64,000 bases of DNA from Oxalobacteraceae bacterium (GTDB lineage Bacteria > Pseudomonadota > Gammaproteobacteria > Burkholderiales > Burkholderiaceae_D): assembly GCA_027485795.1 (NCBI GenBank), contig JAIXQK010000132.1, positions 1-64,000 of the forward strand, read 5' to 3'. Shown in pieces: positions 27,566 to 37,376 of the stretch; the first letter of the stretch is position 1; each line of letters starts with the position of its first letter. Made by a program: the position numbers and the translations under genes. The notes beneath the pieces are model-generated. The model was given only the letters and a program-made list of their open reading frames with translations, was not told where the DNA came from and searched no databases.

Positions 27566-28038
27566 TTACGGCTCCTGAAATCCACTTTTGGCACCAAGCG
27601 TGCCTTGTCCACTTCTGCCAACGAAAACTCCAGCATCGCCGGCCCTTCTGTTCCCTCAAATTCGAGCTTCAAAGTCTCACCCTCAGGTGCATGCAATACG
27701 CCTTGAAACGATTTGCGGTTAGCTGCCCCGGGCATCGCCATCCGCAACTTCACTACCGCCTCCTGACCCGCGAAGCGCGCATAATCTGCCAATTTCTTCA
27801 AAGGTCGATCCAGTCCCGGCGAAGACACTTCGAGCCGCTCGTAGTTCACGTTCTCGACGGTCAATACATGCAGCAACTGGTGCGTGACCTTCTCACAGTC
27901 TTCGACCGTAACTGGTCGCCCGTGCTCCGGCAAAGTATCGATAAACACGCGCAGCAGACCGCGCGCTCCTTGCTCGATATCGACCAGTTCGTAGCCCAAT
28001 CCGGTGACGGTCATCTCGACCAGCGGGTAAAGCAACAC
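27562..28038 (-). CDS. rimP: Ribosome maturation factor RimP
   Basis: It is needed for 30S subunit assembly. The recognised sequence begins [20 protein letters not shown] and continues [20 protein letters not shown] and [20 protein letters not shown]. The frame is open for 59 codons more upstream, but that part is unlike RimP and crosses a terminator hairpin. A GTG at 28038 with AGGGAG about 8 nt before it gives 158 residues, a normal length. It heads the translation operon, so its promoter should lie in 28039-28280. Confidence 0.93.
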   Translation of the reverse strand: MLLYPLVEMTVTGLGYELVDIEQGARGLLRVFIDTLPEHGRPVTVEDCEKVTHQLLHVLTVENVNYERLEVSSPGLDRPLKKLADYARFAGQEAVVKLRMAMPGAANRKSFQGVLHAPEGETLKLEFEGTEGPAMLEFSLAEVDKARLVPKVDFRSRK

Positions 28039-28117
28039 ACTCCACTCCCTGCACAGCGGGCCAACACAATACCTACCGCCCGCGAAAATTTTGATCGGTG
28101 ATGCTGATCGATTCGTC

Positions 28118-28142
28118 AAAAAAAAAATGGGCAACAGCCCAT
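28118..28142. terminator. Terminator downstream of rluB
   Basis: ATGGGC and GCCCAT form a short stem with a four-base loop. On the minus strand a run of about ten T follows, ending rluB transcription before rimP. The other strand has a TCTTTTTG tail. Confidence 0.8.
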
Positions 28143-28283
28143 CTTTTTGTGTTTCGACCCGGGTGTTCGCAATGCGAGCCGGGAGGAAATGACCGAAGCG
28201 CGGGCTCCGGTTCAAGTAAGTCCCTGATTATATTCGAACCATCAGCCCGCTGCAACGCAAAAACGCTTGTCAAAAATGGAATT

Positions 28284-29879
28284 TCAGCCGCGGCGGCGGC
28301 GCTGCCCCATGCCAGAGCCCACCCCAAAACGGTCTGCGCCCCACTGCCCGGATGTATTGCCATTACCGTTGCTATTCCCATTTCCTCGACGCTGCCCTCT
28401 GCCAGCTTGGCCGCTGCTCGGGAAACCGAGCGCGGTTTGTAGTGGGTCAGGTTGACGTGGCTTTTGCGGACGCTTGTTGCCAAAACCCGTGTTGCCGTCG
28501 CGTTGGCCGTGAGCGACATTGCCATCGCGTGGGCCGTGAGCGACATTGCCATCGCGTGGGCCGTGAGCGACATTGCCATCGCGTGGGCCGTGAGGCCTGC
28601 CCTTGCCTTTTTGAGCCGGCTTGCCGCGCTCTAAACCATTGGCGGCCATCAGGCCGCGCACGGCATGTTCGTCTAACTCCTCCCAACGACCACGCTTCAA
28701 GCTGCTCGGCAGGCTCATTGCACCGTAGCGCGTACGAATTAGGCGCGATACCGTCAGCCCAATCGCCTCGAACATACGGCGCACCTCGCGGTTACGACCT
28801 TCAGAGATCGTTACCCGATACCACTTATTGACACCCTCACCACCGCCATCGGCGATCTTGTTGAAGCTAGCGAGACCATCGTCGAGTTCAACACCCGAGA
28901 GTAACTTCTGGCGCATACCTTCTTCCAACTCACCCAGCGTCCGCACTGCATATTCGCGCTCGATGCCATAGCGCGGATGCATCAATTTGTTGGCGAGATC
29001 ACCCGAGGTCGTGAACAACAGTAAACCTTCGGTATTGAAATCGAGTCGACCAACTGCCAGCCACTTACCAATCTTGATCGACGGCAGGCCGTCAAAAACA
29101 CTGGCGCGGCCCTCGGGATCGCTGGTGCTGACGATCTCGCCAGCAGGCTTGTGATACATCAGTACCCGAGGTGGTTTGGTGCTGACCTTTCGTTGTACTG
29201 GCTTGCCATTGATGCGTACTTGGTCGGTGGGCAGAATGCGCTGTCCGATATGAGCAGGTTCGCCATTCACAGAAACGCGACCGGCGATGATCAACTCTTC
29301 CATATCGCGGCGCGAGCCCAGACCAGCCTCTGCCAATACCTTGTGCAGCTTCGGCGCATCATCATCCGCCGTCAGATCGCGCCGGACCGGCTTGGTTTGA
29401 CGTGCGCGCTGCGCAGCATCGTCACCTGCTGCTGCAATCTGGTCGAACGTCTCTGAGGTGACAAAGCTGAATGCGGCGTCAGGATCACCCATGACCTTGC
29501 CACGATGCGGCGGCCTTGGGCCCGACTGAGATGACTTGTGACGACTTTGATGTTGGCGCTCGTGCTGCCCGTGCTGACCAGCTTGAAGATACTGACCTTG
29601 CTGACCGTTTTGCCCTTGCGGACCGCGCTTTCCATGCTGCTTGCCGCGTCGCGGGTCGCGTGGCGGCTGATTCGGATTACTTTCTGGGGCGCCTTCTGGT
29701 CCACGGTCTTGGGTTCGCGACCGTCGCATCGCGCGAGGACCGCGCACACCGCGTCTTTGGTTTTTATTATCTGCAGAACGCTCTTCTGATACTGCGCCGT
29801 CGGCGGCTTTGGGCTGCGGTTCAGCCAGATCGGCATCCGCACCTGGCGGGGGTGAATCAGGGGGTACTTGAGCTGTCAT
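28284..29879 (-). CDS. rluB: 23S rRNA pseudouridine(2605) synthase RluB with extended tails
   Basis: This enzyme isomerises a uridine near the peptidyl-transferase centre of 23S rRNA. From ATG 29879 it has 531 residues, much longer than the roughly 290 of E. coli RluB. The first 165 residues are low-complexity and rich in Gln, Gly, Pro and Arg. An S4 domain follows ([20 protein letters not shown]), then the catalytic core with [20 protein letters not shown] and [17 protein letters not shown]. The C-terminal tail contains tandem HGPRDGNVA repeats and an RG-rich end. Basic, disordered tails may aid RNA binding; this is inference. The start overlaps scpB; ATG 29909 is also possible. Confidence 0.93.
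   Translation of the reverse strand: MTAQVPPDSPPPGADADLAEPQPKAADGAVSEERSADNKNQRRGVRGPRAMRRSRTQDRGPEGAPESNPNQPPRDPRRGKQHGKRGPQGQNGQQGQYLQAGQHGQHERQHQSRHKSSQSGPRPPHRGKVMGDPDAAFSFVTSETFDQIAAAGDDAAQRARQTKPVRRDLTADDDAPKLHKVLAEAGLGSRRDMEELIIAGRVSVNGEPAHIGQRILPTDQVRINGKPVQRKVSTKPPRVLMYHKPAGEIVSTSDPEGRASVFDGLPSIKIGKWLAVGRLDFNTEGLLLFTTSGDLANKLMHPRYGIEREYAVRTLGELEEGMRQKLLSGVELDDGLASFNKIADGGGEGVNKWYRVTISEGRNREVRRMFEAIGLTVSRLIRTRYGAMSLPSSLKRGRWEELDEHAVRGLMAANGLERGKPAQKGKGRPHGPRDGNVAHGPRDGNVAHGPRDGNVAHGQRDGNTGFGNKRPQKPRQPDPLQTALGFPSSGQAGRGQRRGNGNSNGNGNTSGQWGADRFGVGSGMGQRRRRG
28491..28595. repeat. 27-bp coding tandem repeat in rluB tail
   Basis: Three perfect 27-bp units start at 28506, 28533 and 28560, with partial units on both sides. 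Each unit encodes the nonapeptide HGPRDGNVA. Such perfect copies are prone to slip and change number. Confidence 0.9.
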
Positions 29880-30588
29880 CGTTTGGTTCCGACTGGGATT
29901 GTTCGGCATCTGCTTGCGCCACAGTGACCGCTAGCGACTCGCCTTGCTCGCCGCTGTCGTCCAGCGGGAAATCGATCGAGGCCTGTTCCAGGCTGGCTTG
30001 AAGGTTCTGTTCCATGGCTTGTGCGGCGTTTTCTGGGCCGCCGGGCAATTGCTCTTGCCCCATCTGCTGCAGGGGCGGTAATTCTTCCAGCGACGACAGG
30101 CCAAGGTCATCGAGGAACTGCTTGGTAGTCGCCAATAGTGCGGGACGACCGGGCACATCACGGTGACCGATAGCGTCAACCCAGCCACGATCCTCCAACA
30201 GCTTGATGGTTTGCGAGTTCACTGCAACACCACGAATTTCTTCAATATCGCCACGCGTGACTGGCTGCCGATAGGCAATGATCGCAAGTGTCTCGAGGGT
30301 TGCACGTGTGTACTTGGGCGGCTTCTCCGGGTTTAGGCGGTCAAGGAATACCTTCATCTCGGGGCGGCTCTGAAAACGCCAGCCGGTGGATAACGGCACC
30401 AGCTCGATCCCGCGCTCCGACCAGTCCTGCTGCAACTCGGTCAGTATTTCCTTGATCGCGTCAGCCTCAAGCGTAGGTTCCTCGCCCTCAGTGACAGTAA
30501 ATAGTTTTCTCAGGTCATTGACCGTCAGAGCCTCATGCGCGCAAAGCAGCGCGGTTTCGAGGACTCTCTTCGCCTCAGCTGTATTCAT
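29857..30588 (-). CDS. scpB: Segregation and condensation protein B
   Basis: ScpB pairs with ScpA and SMC in chromosome condensation and segregation. The 243 residues carry two winged-helix domains, seen as [40 protein letters not shown], and [20 protein letters not shown], then [20 protein letters not shown]. The C-terminal about 60 residues are acidic and disordered ([12 protein letters not shown]..). No scpA gene is in the neighbourhood. It is followed by rluB with overlap, a frequent pairing. Confidence 0.95.
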   Translation of the reverse strand: MNTAEAKRVLETALLCAHEALTVNDLRKLFTVTEGEEPTLEADAIKEILTELQQDWSERGIELVPLSTGWRFQSRPEMKVFLDRLNPEKPPKYTRATLETLAIIAYRQPVTRGDIEEIRGVAVNSQTIKLLEDRGWVDAIGHRDVPGRPALLATTKQFLDDLGLSSLEELPPLQQMGQEQLPGGPENAAQAMEQNLQASLEQASIDFPLDDSGEQGESLAVTVAQADAEQSQSEPNDDSSSTP

Positions 30589-30905
30589 CTACGATTCTGG
30601 TGATGCTGTTTGGTTGCAGTGAGCTGCCAAAGATCAATGCCCGCATTCAATGCGCCGCAGGCGAAACACGATTTGACTTGGTACTGGCAAGCCCGAGGCC
30701 AGCTTATTGGTTTTTTCTGGGGCCGCAGGCATTTGTGTGCCGGTGAGACTAGCGGTTACATCAAGGCTGAAGATCACGAGATCTATCAGAGCCAACCGCG
30801 ACTGGCGCGGATTATAGGGCAGTTCATCGCGGTTGTCATTGCCCGCGTATGCATCGTCGTTTCAGCGGAAAGGCCCGGCTCTGACAAGACCGAGCCTTCG
30901 GAATT
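30589..30905. other. 317-bp gap between scpB and tRNA-fMet
   Basis: This region holds the scpB promoter and the end of the tRNA-fMet transcript. Just past the tRNA, GGCTC and GAGCC on the minus strand can form a stem followed by CCTTTCC, a possible weak terminator. No gene is supported on either strand. Confidence 0.5.
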
Positions 30906-30982
30906 TGGTTGCGGGGACAGGATTTGAACCTGTGACCTTCGGGTTATGAGCCCGACGAGCTGCCAGACTGCTCCACCCCGCG
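30906..30982 (-). tRNA. Initiator tRNA-fMet (anticodon CAT)
   Basis: This 77-nt tRNA begins CGCGGGG and ends CCCCGCAACCA, leaving the unpaired C1-A72 typical of initiators. The anticodon stem has GGG/CCC pairs around CTCATAA, another initiator mark. The T arm is ACAGGTTCAAATCCTGT. Confidence 0.95.
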
Positions 30983-30995
30983 TCTGAGAGGCCGG

Positions 30996-31024
30996 AGTCT
31001 AGTGCAATTCAAGAACCGGCGCAA
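30996..31024 (-). promoter_or_regulatory. Promoter of tRNA-fMet
   Basis: On the minus strand TTGCGC (31024-31019) and TAGACT (31001-30996) are 17 bp apart, about 14 bp before the tRNA 5' end. Initiation would therefore be very close to the mature end. Confidence 0.5.
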
Positions 31025-31117
31025 GCTCGATCGCTTATGTCACGACAATACCCGGTGTTACACTCAACGCGCTCCTTGTTACTGCTCATGCTCGCCACCG
31101 ATCCTTCTCTAAAGCCG

Positions 31118-31678
31118 ATGCACTTCTGTTCCGACTGCGGACAGCCGGTCGCGCTCGTCATTCCTGCAGACGATAACCGTCTACGCCATGTCTGCGCAGA
31201 CTGCGGCACGATTCACTACCAAAACCCGAAAATGGTTGTTGGCACCATTCCGTGTTGGCAGCCAGAACGTCAGGTACTGCTATGCAGGCGTGCAATTGAA
31301 CCGCGACGCGGTTACTGGACACTACCGGCTGGCTTCATGGAGAACAACGAAACGACCGAAGAAGCAGCAGAAAGAGAAACACACGAAGAAGCGGGCGCGC
31401 GTGTCGAGTTGCTCGGTTTGTTCGCGCTGCTGAACGTGCCGCATGTTCATCAGGTTCATTTGTTTTACCAGGCGCGACTACTTGATCTTGATTTCAGCGC
31501 TGGTATCGAGAGTCTCGAGTGCCGGCTATTCAGCGAGAGCGAGATCCCTTGGGAGGACCTCGCTTTCCCCACTGTCTCGCATACTTTGCAACGATTCTTC
31601 GCAGACCTCAGCATCCTGATCGAGGGCAAGCCGGTCGCTCTGCATACGCTGGATATTCGCAAGCGTATTCATGACTAA
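31118..31678 (+). CDS. Zinc-ribbon Nudix hydrolase
   Basis: This hydrolase should cleave a nucleoside diphosphate linked to another group. From ATG 31118 it has 186 residues. A zinc ribbon opens it: FCSDCGQ and later CADCGTIHYQNP. The Nudix box is FMENNETTEEAAERETHEEA, matching G-x5-E-x7-RE-x-x-EE-x-G with Gly before and after. The family with such a ribbon includes NADH/ADP-ribose pyrophosphatase relatives, but the substrate cannot be read. The frame extends upstream to 31037, past two other Met codons; relatives begin at MxFC, which favours 31118. It is a single gene, divergent from tRNA-fMet. Confidence 0.87.
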   Translation: MHFCSDCGQPVALVIPADDNRLRHVCADCGTIHYQNPKMVVGTIPCWQPERQVLLCRRAIEPRRGYWTLPAGFMENNETTEEAAERETHEEAGARVELLGLFALLNVPHVHQVHLFYQARLLDLDFSAGIESLECRLFSESEIPWEDLAFPTVSHTLQRFFADLSILIEGKPVALHTLDIRKRIHD

Positions 31679-31746
31679 AATGCCTTGGCGCTCAACGACG
31701 ACTCACCGCCGAGCGCCCCGCTGACCATCCGCTGACGATCAACTAA

Positions 31747-32949
31747 CTACCAGCTGACCTCGCGCTCCGGGGTTGCTGTGATCTTGTGAATAGATAAGTC
31801 GGCGCCCTCGTACTCCTCTTCACGATCAAGCCGAATACCAACCATCATTTTCAGCGTGCCGTAAATCACCCAACCGCCCAGCACGGCGATCACGATGCCC
31901 AGCACGGTGCCAATCAGTTGCGAGACTATCGAGATACCGCCCAGGCCACCCAAAGCCTGCTGCCCAAAAATACCTGCGGCAATGCCACCCCAGGCGCCAC
32001 ACAAACCATGTAATGGCCAGACACCGAGGACATCATCAATCTTCCAGCGGTTCTGGGTTAGCGTGAACATCCAGACAAAGATAGCGCCCGCAATAGCACC
32101 GGTCGCTAATGCGCCCAGTGGATGCATCAAATCCGACCCGGCGCATACGGCCACCAAGCCAGCCAGCGGCCCGTTATAGGCGAAGCCAGGGTCGTTCTTG
32201 CCGATTAACACGGCGACCAAGGTACCGCCAACCATCGCCATCAGTGAGTTCATCGCCACCAAGCCGTTGACCTTATCAAGTGTTTGCGCGCTCATGACAT
32301 TGAAACCAAACCAGCCCACGGCCAATATCCAAGCACCGAGCGCGAGAAAAGGAATACTCGATGGCGGGTGTGCCGCTACATTGCCGTCTTTGGTATAGCG
32401 ACCATGACGCGGACCTAGCAGTAATATCGCTGGCAGTGCCGCCCAACCACCAACCGCATGCACAACAATCGAACCCGCGAAGTCATGAAACGCCGCCCCG
32501 TAGCTTGCCTCCAGCCAGGCCTGTATGCCAAAGCGCTGATTCCAAGCGATACCTTCGAACAGTGGGTAGACCAAACCGACCAGCAGCGCGGTTGCGGCAA
32601 GCTGGGGATGAAAGCGAGCGCGCTCGGCAATGCCGCCCGAGATAATGGCGGGAATCGCCGCAGCGAAGGTCAGCAGGAAGAAAAACTTCACCAGCTCGAA
32701 GCCGCTTTTCTGGGCGAGCACCTCGGCACTATCAAAAAAATGTACGCCGTAAGCAATGCCGTAGCCGATAAAAAAATAGGCAATGGTCGATACCGCGAAA
32801 TCAACCAGGATTTTTACCAAGGCATTCACCTGGTTCTTTTTGCGCACCGTCCCCAGCTCGAGAAACGCGAAGCCGGCGTGCATCGCCAGGATCATGATCG
32901 CGCCAAGCAAGATAAACAGTGTGTCCGCGCCACTGCGGAATGCATCCAT
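31747..32949 (-). CDS. amt: Ammonium transporter
   Basis: This inner-membrane Amt/MEP/Rh channel conducts ammonium as a trimer. From ATG 32949 with the site AGGGGAGAG it has 400 residues and about eleven membrane segments, starting FILLGAIMILAMHAGFAFLE. The twin pore histidines are in DFAGSIVVHAVGG and GVWPLHGLCGAWGG. ISGGIAERARF is the usual loop motif. The C-terminal GIRLDREEEYEGADLSIHK is the region contacted by GlnK in known Amt proteins. No glnK is adjacent. A sigma54 promoter and an NtrC-like site upstream suggest induction by nitrogen limitation. Confidence 0.95.
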   Translation of the reverse strand: MDAFRSGADTLFILLGAIMILAMHAGFAFLELGTVRKKNQVNALVKILVDFAVSTIAYFFIGYGIAYGVHFFDSAEVLAQKSGFELVKFFFLLTFAAAIPAIISGGIAERARFHPQLAATALLVGLVYPLFEGIAWNQRFGIQAWLEASYGAAFHDFAGSIVVHAVGGWAALPAILLLGPRHGRYTKDGNVAAHPPSSIPFLALGAWILAVGWFGFNVMSAQTLDKVNGLVAMNSLMAMVGGTLVAVLIGKNDPGFAYNGPLAGLVAVCAGSDLMHPLGALATGAIAGAIFVWMFTLTQNRWKIDDVLGVWPLHGLCGAWGGIAAGIFGQQALGGLGGISIVSQLIGTVLGIVIAVLGGWVIYGTLKMMVGIRLDREEEYEGADLSIHKITATPEREVSW

Positions 32950-32994
32950 GACTCTCCCCTTTTGAGTGCAGATATCGAAAAAGCTCTGCCTAAA

Positions 32995-33010
32995 AGCAAT
33001 ATCCGTTCCC
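32995..33010 (-). promoter_or_regulatory. Sigma54 promoter of amt
   Basis: On the minus strand GGGAACG-GATA-TTGCT matches TGGCACG-N4-TTGCW with the critical GG and GC ten bases apart. The predicted start would leave a leader of about 35 nt. Confidence 0.6.
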
Positions 33011-33091
33011 TTTTGGGGCAAACTAAATCAAATCATAAGTGTTTGAATTTATTAGGTATGCACAAGCATCCCCATCTGACCACGCATGTCT

Positions 33092-33108
33092 TGCACAGTA
33101 ATTGTGCG
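33092..33108. promoter_or_regulatory. NtrC-like binding site upstream of amt
   Basis: TGCAC-N7-GTGCG matches the NtrC consensus TGCAC-N7-GTGCA at nine of ten positions. It lies about 85-110 bp upstream of the sigma54 promoter, a usual enhancer distance. Confidence 0.5.
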
Positions 33109-33131
33109 TTTTTCGATCTGAATTGGTGAGC

Positions 33132-33872
33132 ATGCGCCTACCCTGGCTAGACTTGGACACCCCGTTTCCCGATCCGGAAACTGCACTTACCGAGCGCGAA
33201 GGCGCCCCGGGGCTGCTGGCGGCGGGTGGCGATTTATCCCCTTCAAGGCTGATCGACGCTTATCGACTGGGCATTTTTCCTTGGTACTCCGAGCCGCAAC
33301 CCATTCTCTGGTGGAGCACCGACCCACGCATGGTGCTGCGTACCGATGACTTCCATATATCTCACAGTCTGCGCAAGACCTTGAAAGCAGTTGATCGCAG
33401 CATGGTCAGTGGTGGGCCGTGGATGGTCCGCTTCGATAGCGCCTTCACCGACGTGATTACCCAATGTGCACAGCCACGAAGTGATGGCGCAGGCACCTGG
33501 ATCACTCCCGAGATCATCGATTCGTACACCGCCTTGCATCGTCAGGGCTACGCACATTCTGCTGAGCTATGGTACGAAGGCCAGCTGGTGGGTGGTGCCT
33601 ATGGCATTTGCATCGGCAAAATGTTCTTCGGAGAGTCGATGTTTGCTAGCAGACGAGATGCCTCCAAGACTGTGCTGGCCTACCTGGTCCACTTCCTGCG
33701 CGCAGAGGGCGTCAAGATGATCGACTGTCAGCAGCAGACCGCTCATCTGGAGACGCTGGGCGCAAAGCCGATCCCACGCAGCGCATTTTTAGCCGAGATT
33801 CGGTCTGCGGTTGAACAAGCACCGATCGCGGTTTGGCAGCCCCGGCTGCTGCGCGATGGATTCTTAGTGTAA
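33132..33872 (+). CDS. aat: Leucyl/phenylalanyl-tRNA--protein transferase
   Basis: This cytoplasmic transferase adds Leu or Phe to proteins with N-terminal Arg or Lys, marking them for ClpAP. From ATG 33132 it has 246 residues: [54 protein letters not shown], then [19 protein letters not shown] and [20 protein letters not shown]. The frame begins ten codons earlier, but the first ATG of the conserved sequence has a nearby site GGTGAGC. It is followed after ten bases by bpt, giving a two-gene N-degron operon. Confidence 0.95.
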   Translation: MRLPWLDLDTPFPDPETALTEREGAPGLLAAGGDLSPSRLIDAYRLGIFPWYSEPQPILWWSTDPRMVLRTDDFHISHSLRKTLKAVDRSMVSGGPWMVRFDSAFTDVITQCAQPRSDGAGTWITPEIIDSYTALHRQGYAHSAELWYEGQLVGGAYGICIGKMFFGESMFASRRDASKTVLAYLVHFLRAEGVKMIDCQQQTAHLETLGAKPIPRSAFLAEIRSAVEQAPIAVWQPRLLRDGFLV

Positions 33873-33882
33873 ATTCGAGCGC

Positions 33883-34608
33883 ATGACCCATTTAAAGGAT
33901 CTGCCGTTCTCGACCCTGCAGTTCTACGCTACTGCACCCTACCCATGCAGCTATCTGGAAAACCGGCAGGCACGCTCGCAAGTAGCCACGCCATCGCATC
34001 TGATCAATGCTGATGTCTATGCCGAGCTCGTGAAAAATGGCTTTCGCCGCAGTGGCATCTTCACCTACCGCCCCTACTGCGACGGGTGTCAAGCCTGCAC
34101 ACCGGTACGCGTGAATGTCGACCGTTTTATACCGAGTCGCAGCCAACGGCGCGCCTGGCAAAAGCATTCTGGGCTGGTTACTTCAGTCTCTCGACTGGCG
34201 TATGTGCATGAGCATTACGAACTTTACTTGCGTTACCAATCAGTCCGGCATGCAGGCGGCGGCATGGATCAGGATAGCCGCGATCAGTATGCGCAGTTCC
34301 TGTTGCAGAGTAAGGTCAACACGCGCCTGGTCGAGTTCCGCGACCCCGATGGCACACTAAGGATTGTGAGCATCATTGATGTACTGGACGATGGACTGTC
34401 ATCGGTTTACACCTTCTACGATCCTGACGAGCAAGCGAGCTATGGCACGTACAACGTGCTTTGGCAAATTGATCAGGCGCGTCAACTGAAGATGCCCTAC
34501 CTCTACCTTGGCTATTGGATCTCGGACAGCGACAAGATGCGATACAAGGTAAATTTCCGGCCGATCGAGGCACTGCGTCGCGGCAATTGGGGGCCCCTCG
34601 AGGCCTGA
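33883..34608 (+). CDS. bpt: Aspartate/glutamate leucyltransferase
   Basis: This ATE1-related transferase adds Leu to proteins starting with Asp or Glu, completing the N-end pathway with Aat. The 241 residues include [38 protein letters not shown] (the Cys cluster), [19 protein letters not shown], and [20 protein letters not shown] and [20 protein letters not shown]. The gene order aat-bpt-pyrD is common in betaproteobacteria. Confidence 0.95.
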   Translation: MTHLKDLPFSTLQFYATAPYPCSYLENRQARSQVATPSHLINADVYAELVKNGFRRSGIFTYRPYCDGCQACTPVRVNVDRFIPSRSQRRAWQKHSGLVTSVSRLAYVHEHYELYLRYQSVRHAGGGMDQDSRDQYAQFLLQSKVNTRLVEFRDPDGTLRIVSIIDVLDDGLSSVYTFYDPDEQASYGTYNVLWQIDQARQLKMPYLYLGYWISDSDKMRYKVNFRPIEALRRGNWGPLEA

Positions 34609-34657
34609 TCAGAGCGCGCGGTTACAATCCACAAGTTGATTCCGCCAAGCTCATACT

Positions 34658-35710
34658 GTGTCTGCCTCCCCGCTCTACGCACTCGCCCGCCCGCTGCTTT
34701 TCTCGCTTGATCCCGAGTCAGCACACGACGTCACTCTATCCACGCTAAGCGCTTGTGCAAGGCTCGGGCTTACGCAGTGGTTGCCAAAACCCGCGTCTGA
34801 TCCGCGTACCGTAATGGGTATACGCTTTCCGAATCCCGTCGGCCTCGCGGCAGGGTTGGATAAAGATGGGGCCTGTATTGATGGCTTGGCATCGCTGGGC
34901 TTCGGCTTCATTGAAATCGGTACTGTCACGCCACGCGCGCAACCCGGAAATGCTACACCACGCATGTTTCGCCTGCCGCAGGCGAATGCGCTGATCAATC
35001 GCATGGGCTTCAACAACGGTGGCGTCGATGCCTTTGTCCGCAATGTGCAAGCGTCACGCTTTTATCAGGACAAGCAAGGCGTACTGGGCTTGAATATCGG
35101 AAAAAATGCGGACACGCCGATTGAACGCGCGACCGACGACTACCTGACCTGTCTAGAAAAAGTCTACCCCTTCGCCGACTATGTCACCGTCAACATCTCA
35201 TCGCCCAACACCAAGAATCTGCGTCAATTACAGCAGGCTTCAGAGCTTGGTGCGCTGCTGTCTGCACTGAAACAAGCACAGCGCTCATTGGCCGACCGTC
35301 ATGGGCGTTACGTACCGATCGCGCTGAAGATTGCACCCGACCTCGACACTGAACAGATCACAACCATTGCTGATTCACTACTGCAGCATCAGATCGATGC
35401 TGTGATTGCGACCAATACCACCACTACACGCGACGCCGTTCAAGGTTTGGCGCATGCCGATGAAGCCGGCGGTCTTTCAGGAGCGCCGGTGCTACCGCTA
35501 TCGAATCGCGTGATTAGCGCATTACGCGCGCAGTTGGGCGATACGATCCCAATCATTGGCGTCGGTGGGATCTTGAGTGGCGCGGATGCCAAAGCCAAAG
35601 CCCTTGCCGGGGCGAGTCTGGTGCAGTTGTATACCGGCCTGATCTACCGTGGCCCTGCGCTGGTCAGCGAGTGCGTACAGGCATTGACCTCGGTCGCCAT
35701 AAAACAATAA
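34658..35710 (+). CDS. pyrD: Dihydroorotate dehydrogenase (quinone), class 2
   Basis: This inner-membrane-associated flavoprotein oxidises dihydroorotate to orotate with quinone as acceptor. The 350 residues have the N-terminal class 2 helix ([20 protein letters not shown]). The barrel follows, with [55 protein letters not shown] (catalytic Ser), [18 protein letters not shown] and [15 protein letters not shown]. The start is GTG at 34658. It follows bpt after 49 bp. Confidence 0.96.
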   Translation: MSASPLYALARPLLFSLDPESAHDVTLSTLSACARLGLTQWLPKPASDPRTVMGIRFPNPVGLAAGLDKDGACIDGLASLGFGFIEIGTVTPRAQPGNATPRMFRLPQANALINRMGFNNGGVDAFVRNVQASRFYQDKQGVLGLNIGKNADTPIERATDDYLTCLEKVYPFADYVTVNISSPNTKNLRQLQQASELGALLSALKQAQRSLADRHGRYVPIALKIAPDLDTEQITTIADSLLQHQIDAVIATNTTTTRDAVQGLAHADEAGGLSGAPVLPLSNRVISALRAQLGDTIPIIGVGGILSGADAKAKALAGASLVQLYTGLIYRGPALVSECVQALTSVAIKQ

Positions 35711-35732
35711 CTTGTTAATAACGGAGACAAGC

Positions 35733-36776
35733 ATGGACACGACAAGACTAGGAGAGAGCGATCTGCATGTATCAAAAATCTGCCTCGGTACCATGACCTT
35801 CGGCGAGCAAAATACTGAGGCCGAGGCGCACCAGCAACTCGACTATTCGCTGGAGCGCGGTATCAATTTCATTGACACCGCAGAGATGTACCCGGTGATG
35901 CCGCGTGCCGAAACTCAGGGCACTACCGAGCGCTTCATTGGTAGCTGGTTAAAGCAGGCAGGGAATCGTCAGAAGGTCGTGCTGGCGACCAAGATCGCGG
36001 GGCCTTCGACCATGGCGAGCTGGATACGTGATGGTCAGAATAACTTTGATCGAAAAAATATTCGCGCCGCTGTTGAAGACAGCCTACGTCGCTTGCAAAC
36101 TGATTACATCGATCTCTACCAGTTACACTGGCCAAGCCGCAATGCGCCGATTTTTGGTCAGCTGTTTTTTGACCCGCAGCGAGAGAGAGCACATATCCCG
36201 ATCGAGGAAACGCTGGCTGCACTGAAAGACATGATCGACGAAGGCAAGATTCGCCATATCGGCGTATCGAATGAAAGCGCGTGGGGCGTTTCAAAATTCT
36301 GCAGCGTCTCGCAACACGCAGGTCTGCCACGTATTGTCTCGATTCAAAATGCGTATCACCTGGCGAATCGGCAGTTCGAAGGCGGCACGGATGAGGCTTG
36401 TTTCCGCGAGAATGTCGGCCTGCTCGCCTACAGCCCGCTCGCCTTTGGGCAGCTAACAGGCAAGTACATCACCGATCCGAAAGCGCATGGACGGCTGACG
36501 ATTTTCCCGCCGAACTGGAGCCCGCGCTATACACGTCCTCGCGTGATAGAAGCAACTCGCCGGTACATGAAAATCGCTGCGGATAATGGCATGAGCGTGA
36601 CGCAACTCGCACTGGCTTGGTGCTATAGCCGCTCGTTCGTTGCCTCGACCATCATTGGTGCAACAACGCTGCAGCAATTGAAAGAGAACATCGATGCGTA
36701 TGCGGTGAAGTTATCCGACGATGTGGTGCGTGCAGTCAATGAAGTACATCTGGAGTTCACCAATCCCGGGATGTAA
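35733..36776 (+). CDS. Aldo-keto reductase, Tas-like
   Basis: This cytoplasmic NADPH-type oxidoreductase folds as a TIM barrel. From ATG 35733 with the site CGGAGAC it has 347 residues. The catalytic tetrad is visible: Asp and Tyr in FIDTAEMYP, Lys in LATKIAG, His in YQLHWPSR. Substrate loops include GIGVSNE-like IRHIGVSNESAWGV and LLAYSPLAFGQLTGKY. The cofactor site is near ASTIIGATTLQQLKENIDAY. The long loop before AHIPIEETLAALKDMIDEG resembles E. coli Tas. The true substrate is unknown. It lies 22 bp after pyrD but has its own good ribosome site. Confidence 0.88.
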   Translation: MDTTRLGESDLHVSKICLGTMTFGEQNTEAEAHQQLDYSLERGINFIDTAEMYPVMPRAETQGTTERFIGSWLKQAGNRQKVVLATKIAGPSTMASWIRDGQNNFDRKNIRAAVEDSLRRLQTDYIDLYQLHWPSRNAPIFGQLFFDPQRERAHIPIEETLAALKDMIDEGKIRHIGVSNESAWGVSKFCSVSQHAGLPRIVSIQNAYHLANRQFEGGTDEACFRENVGLLAYSPLAFGQLTGKYITDPKAHGRLTIFPPNWSPRYTRPRVIEATRRYMKIAADNGMSVTQLALAWCYSRSFVASTIIGATTLQQLKENIDAYAVKLSDDVVRAVNEVHLEFTNPGM

Positions 36777-36806
36777 ACGCGGCAATCGCTGTGGTCGATG
36801 AACTCA

Positions 36807-36833
36807 CTGGACCCCGGCATGCACCGGGGTGAC
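36807..36833. repeat. REP-like palindrome copy 2
   Basis: CTGGACCCCGG and CCGGGGTGAC flank a short spacer. It is the reverse orientation of the copy at 18660-18686 with compensating base changes, so the stem is conserved. Confidence 0.75.
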
Positions 36834-36895
36834 ATGATTGAGGTTCGACCCACTGCTGGGTGAGTCGAGTGCGGAGTGAAATGAGCGTACTGAAT

Positions 36896-37294
36896 TCAGC
36901 TTGCGAACAAGGGGTAAAGCACTACGCCCCAGGTCCCCAAGGCCAGTACAAAGGACAGCATCACCGCTGCGCTACCAAGGTCTTTGGCATTTTTCGACAG
37001 CGAATGCCGATCAAGCGAAACCCGATCGACCACCGCCTCAATGGCGGAATTCAGTAACTCGACAACCAGCACCAGCACCAGCGAAGCGATCAGTGCGAGT
37101 TTCTCAAGACGACCCACTGGCAAGAGCAAGGCCACAATGATGCCGGGCACGGCGATCATCAACTCCTGTCGAAATGCATGCTCGTGCCGCCACGCTGCGC
37201 GAAATCCATCCAGCGAGTAAAAGAAGGCGGCGAACACACGCCGCAGCCCGCTCTTGCTCTTGAATTGGCTTACCGGTTGTTCGGTGTCAGACAT
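36896..37294 (-). CDS. dgkA: Diacylglycerol kinase
   Basis: This small trimeric inner-membrane kinase phosphorylates diacylglycerol, recycling lipid from membrane-derived oligosaccharide synthesis. The 132 residues show a cytoplasmic start, an amphipathic region ALDGFRAAWRHEHAF-like, then three membrane helices. The signature ELLNSAIEAVVDRVS and KNAKDLGSAAVM holds the catalytic Glu and metal-binding residues. The gene stands alone, 83 bp from the lutA remnant on the same strand. Confidence 0.95.
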   Translation of the reverse strand: MSDTEQPVSQFKSKSGLRRVFAAFFYSLDGFRAAWRHEHAFRQELMIAVPGIIVALLLPVGRLEKLALIASLVLVLVVELLNSAIEAVVDRVSLDRHSLSKNAKDLGSAAVMLSFVLALGTWGVVLYPLFAS

Positions 37295-37376
37295 AATTCA
37301 GGAACGCTGATGATCACGATAAATCTCGCGGAAATTTTTGACGGAAGGTGCTGGCATAGCCCGCACTATAAGCGGG

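Noticed and set aside
28039..28215. N-terminal extension of rimP
   Set aside because: It crosses the rluB terminator hairpin and lacks RimP similarity; GTG 28038 with AGGGAG is a better start.
28491..28595. Possible CRISPR-like array
   Set aside because: The 27-bp units are directly adjacent without spacers and encode a peptide repeat.
28352..28831. Forward frame with repeated HCHRVGRER peptide
   Set aside because: The repeat is only the reverse reading of the 27-bp units in the rluB tail.
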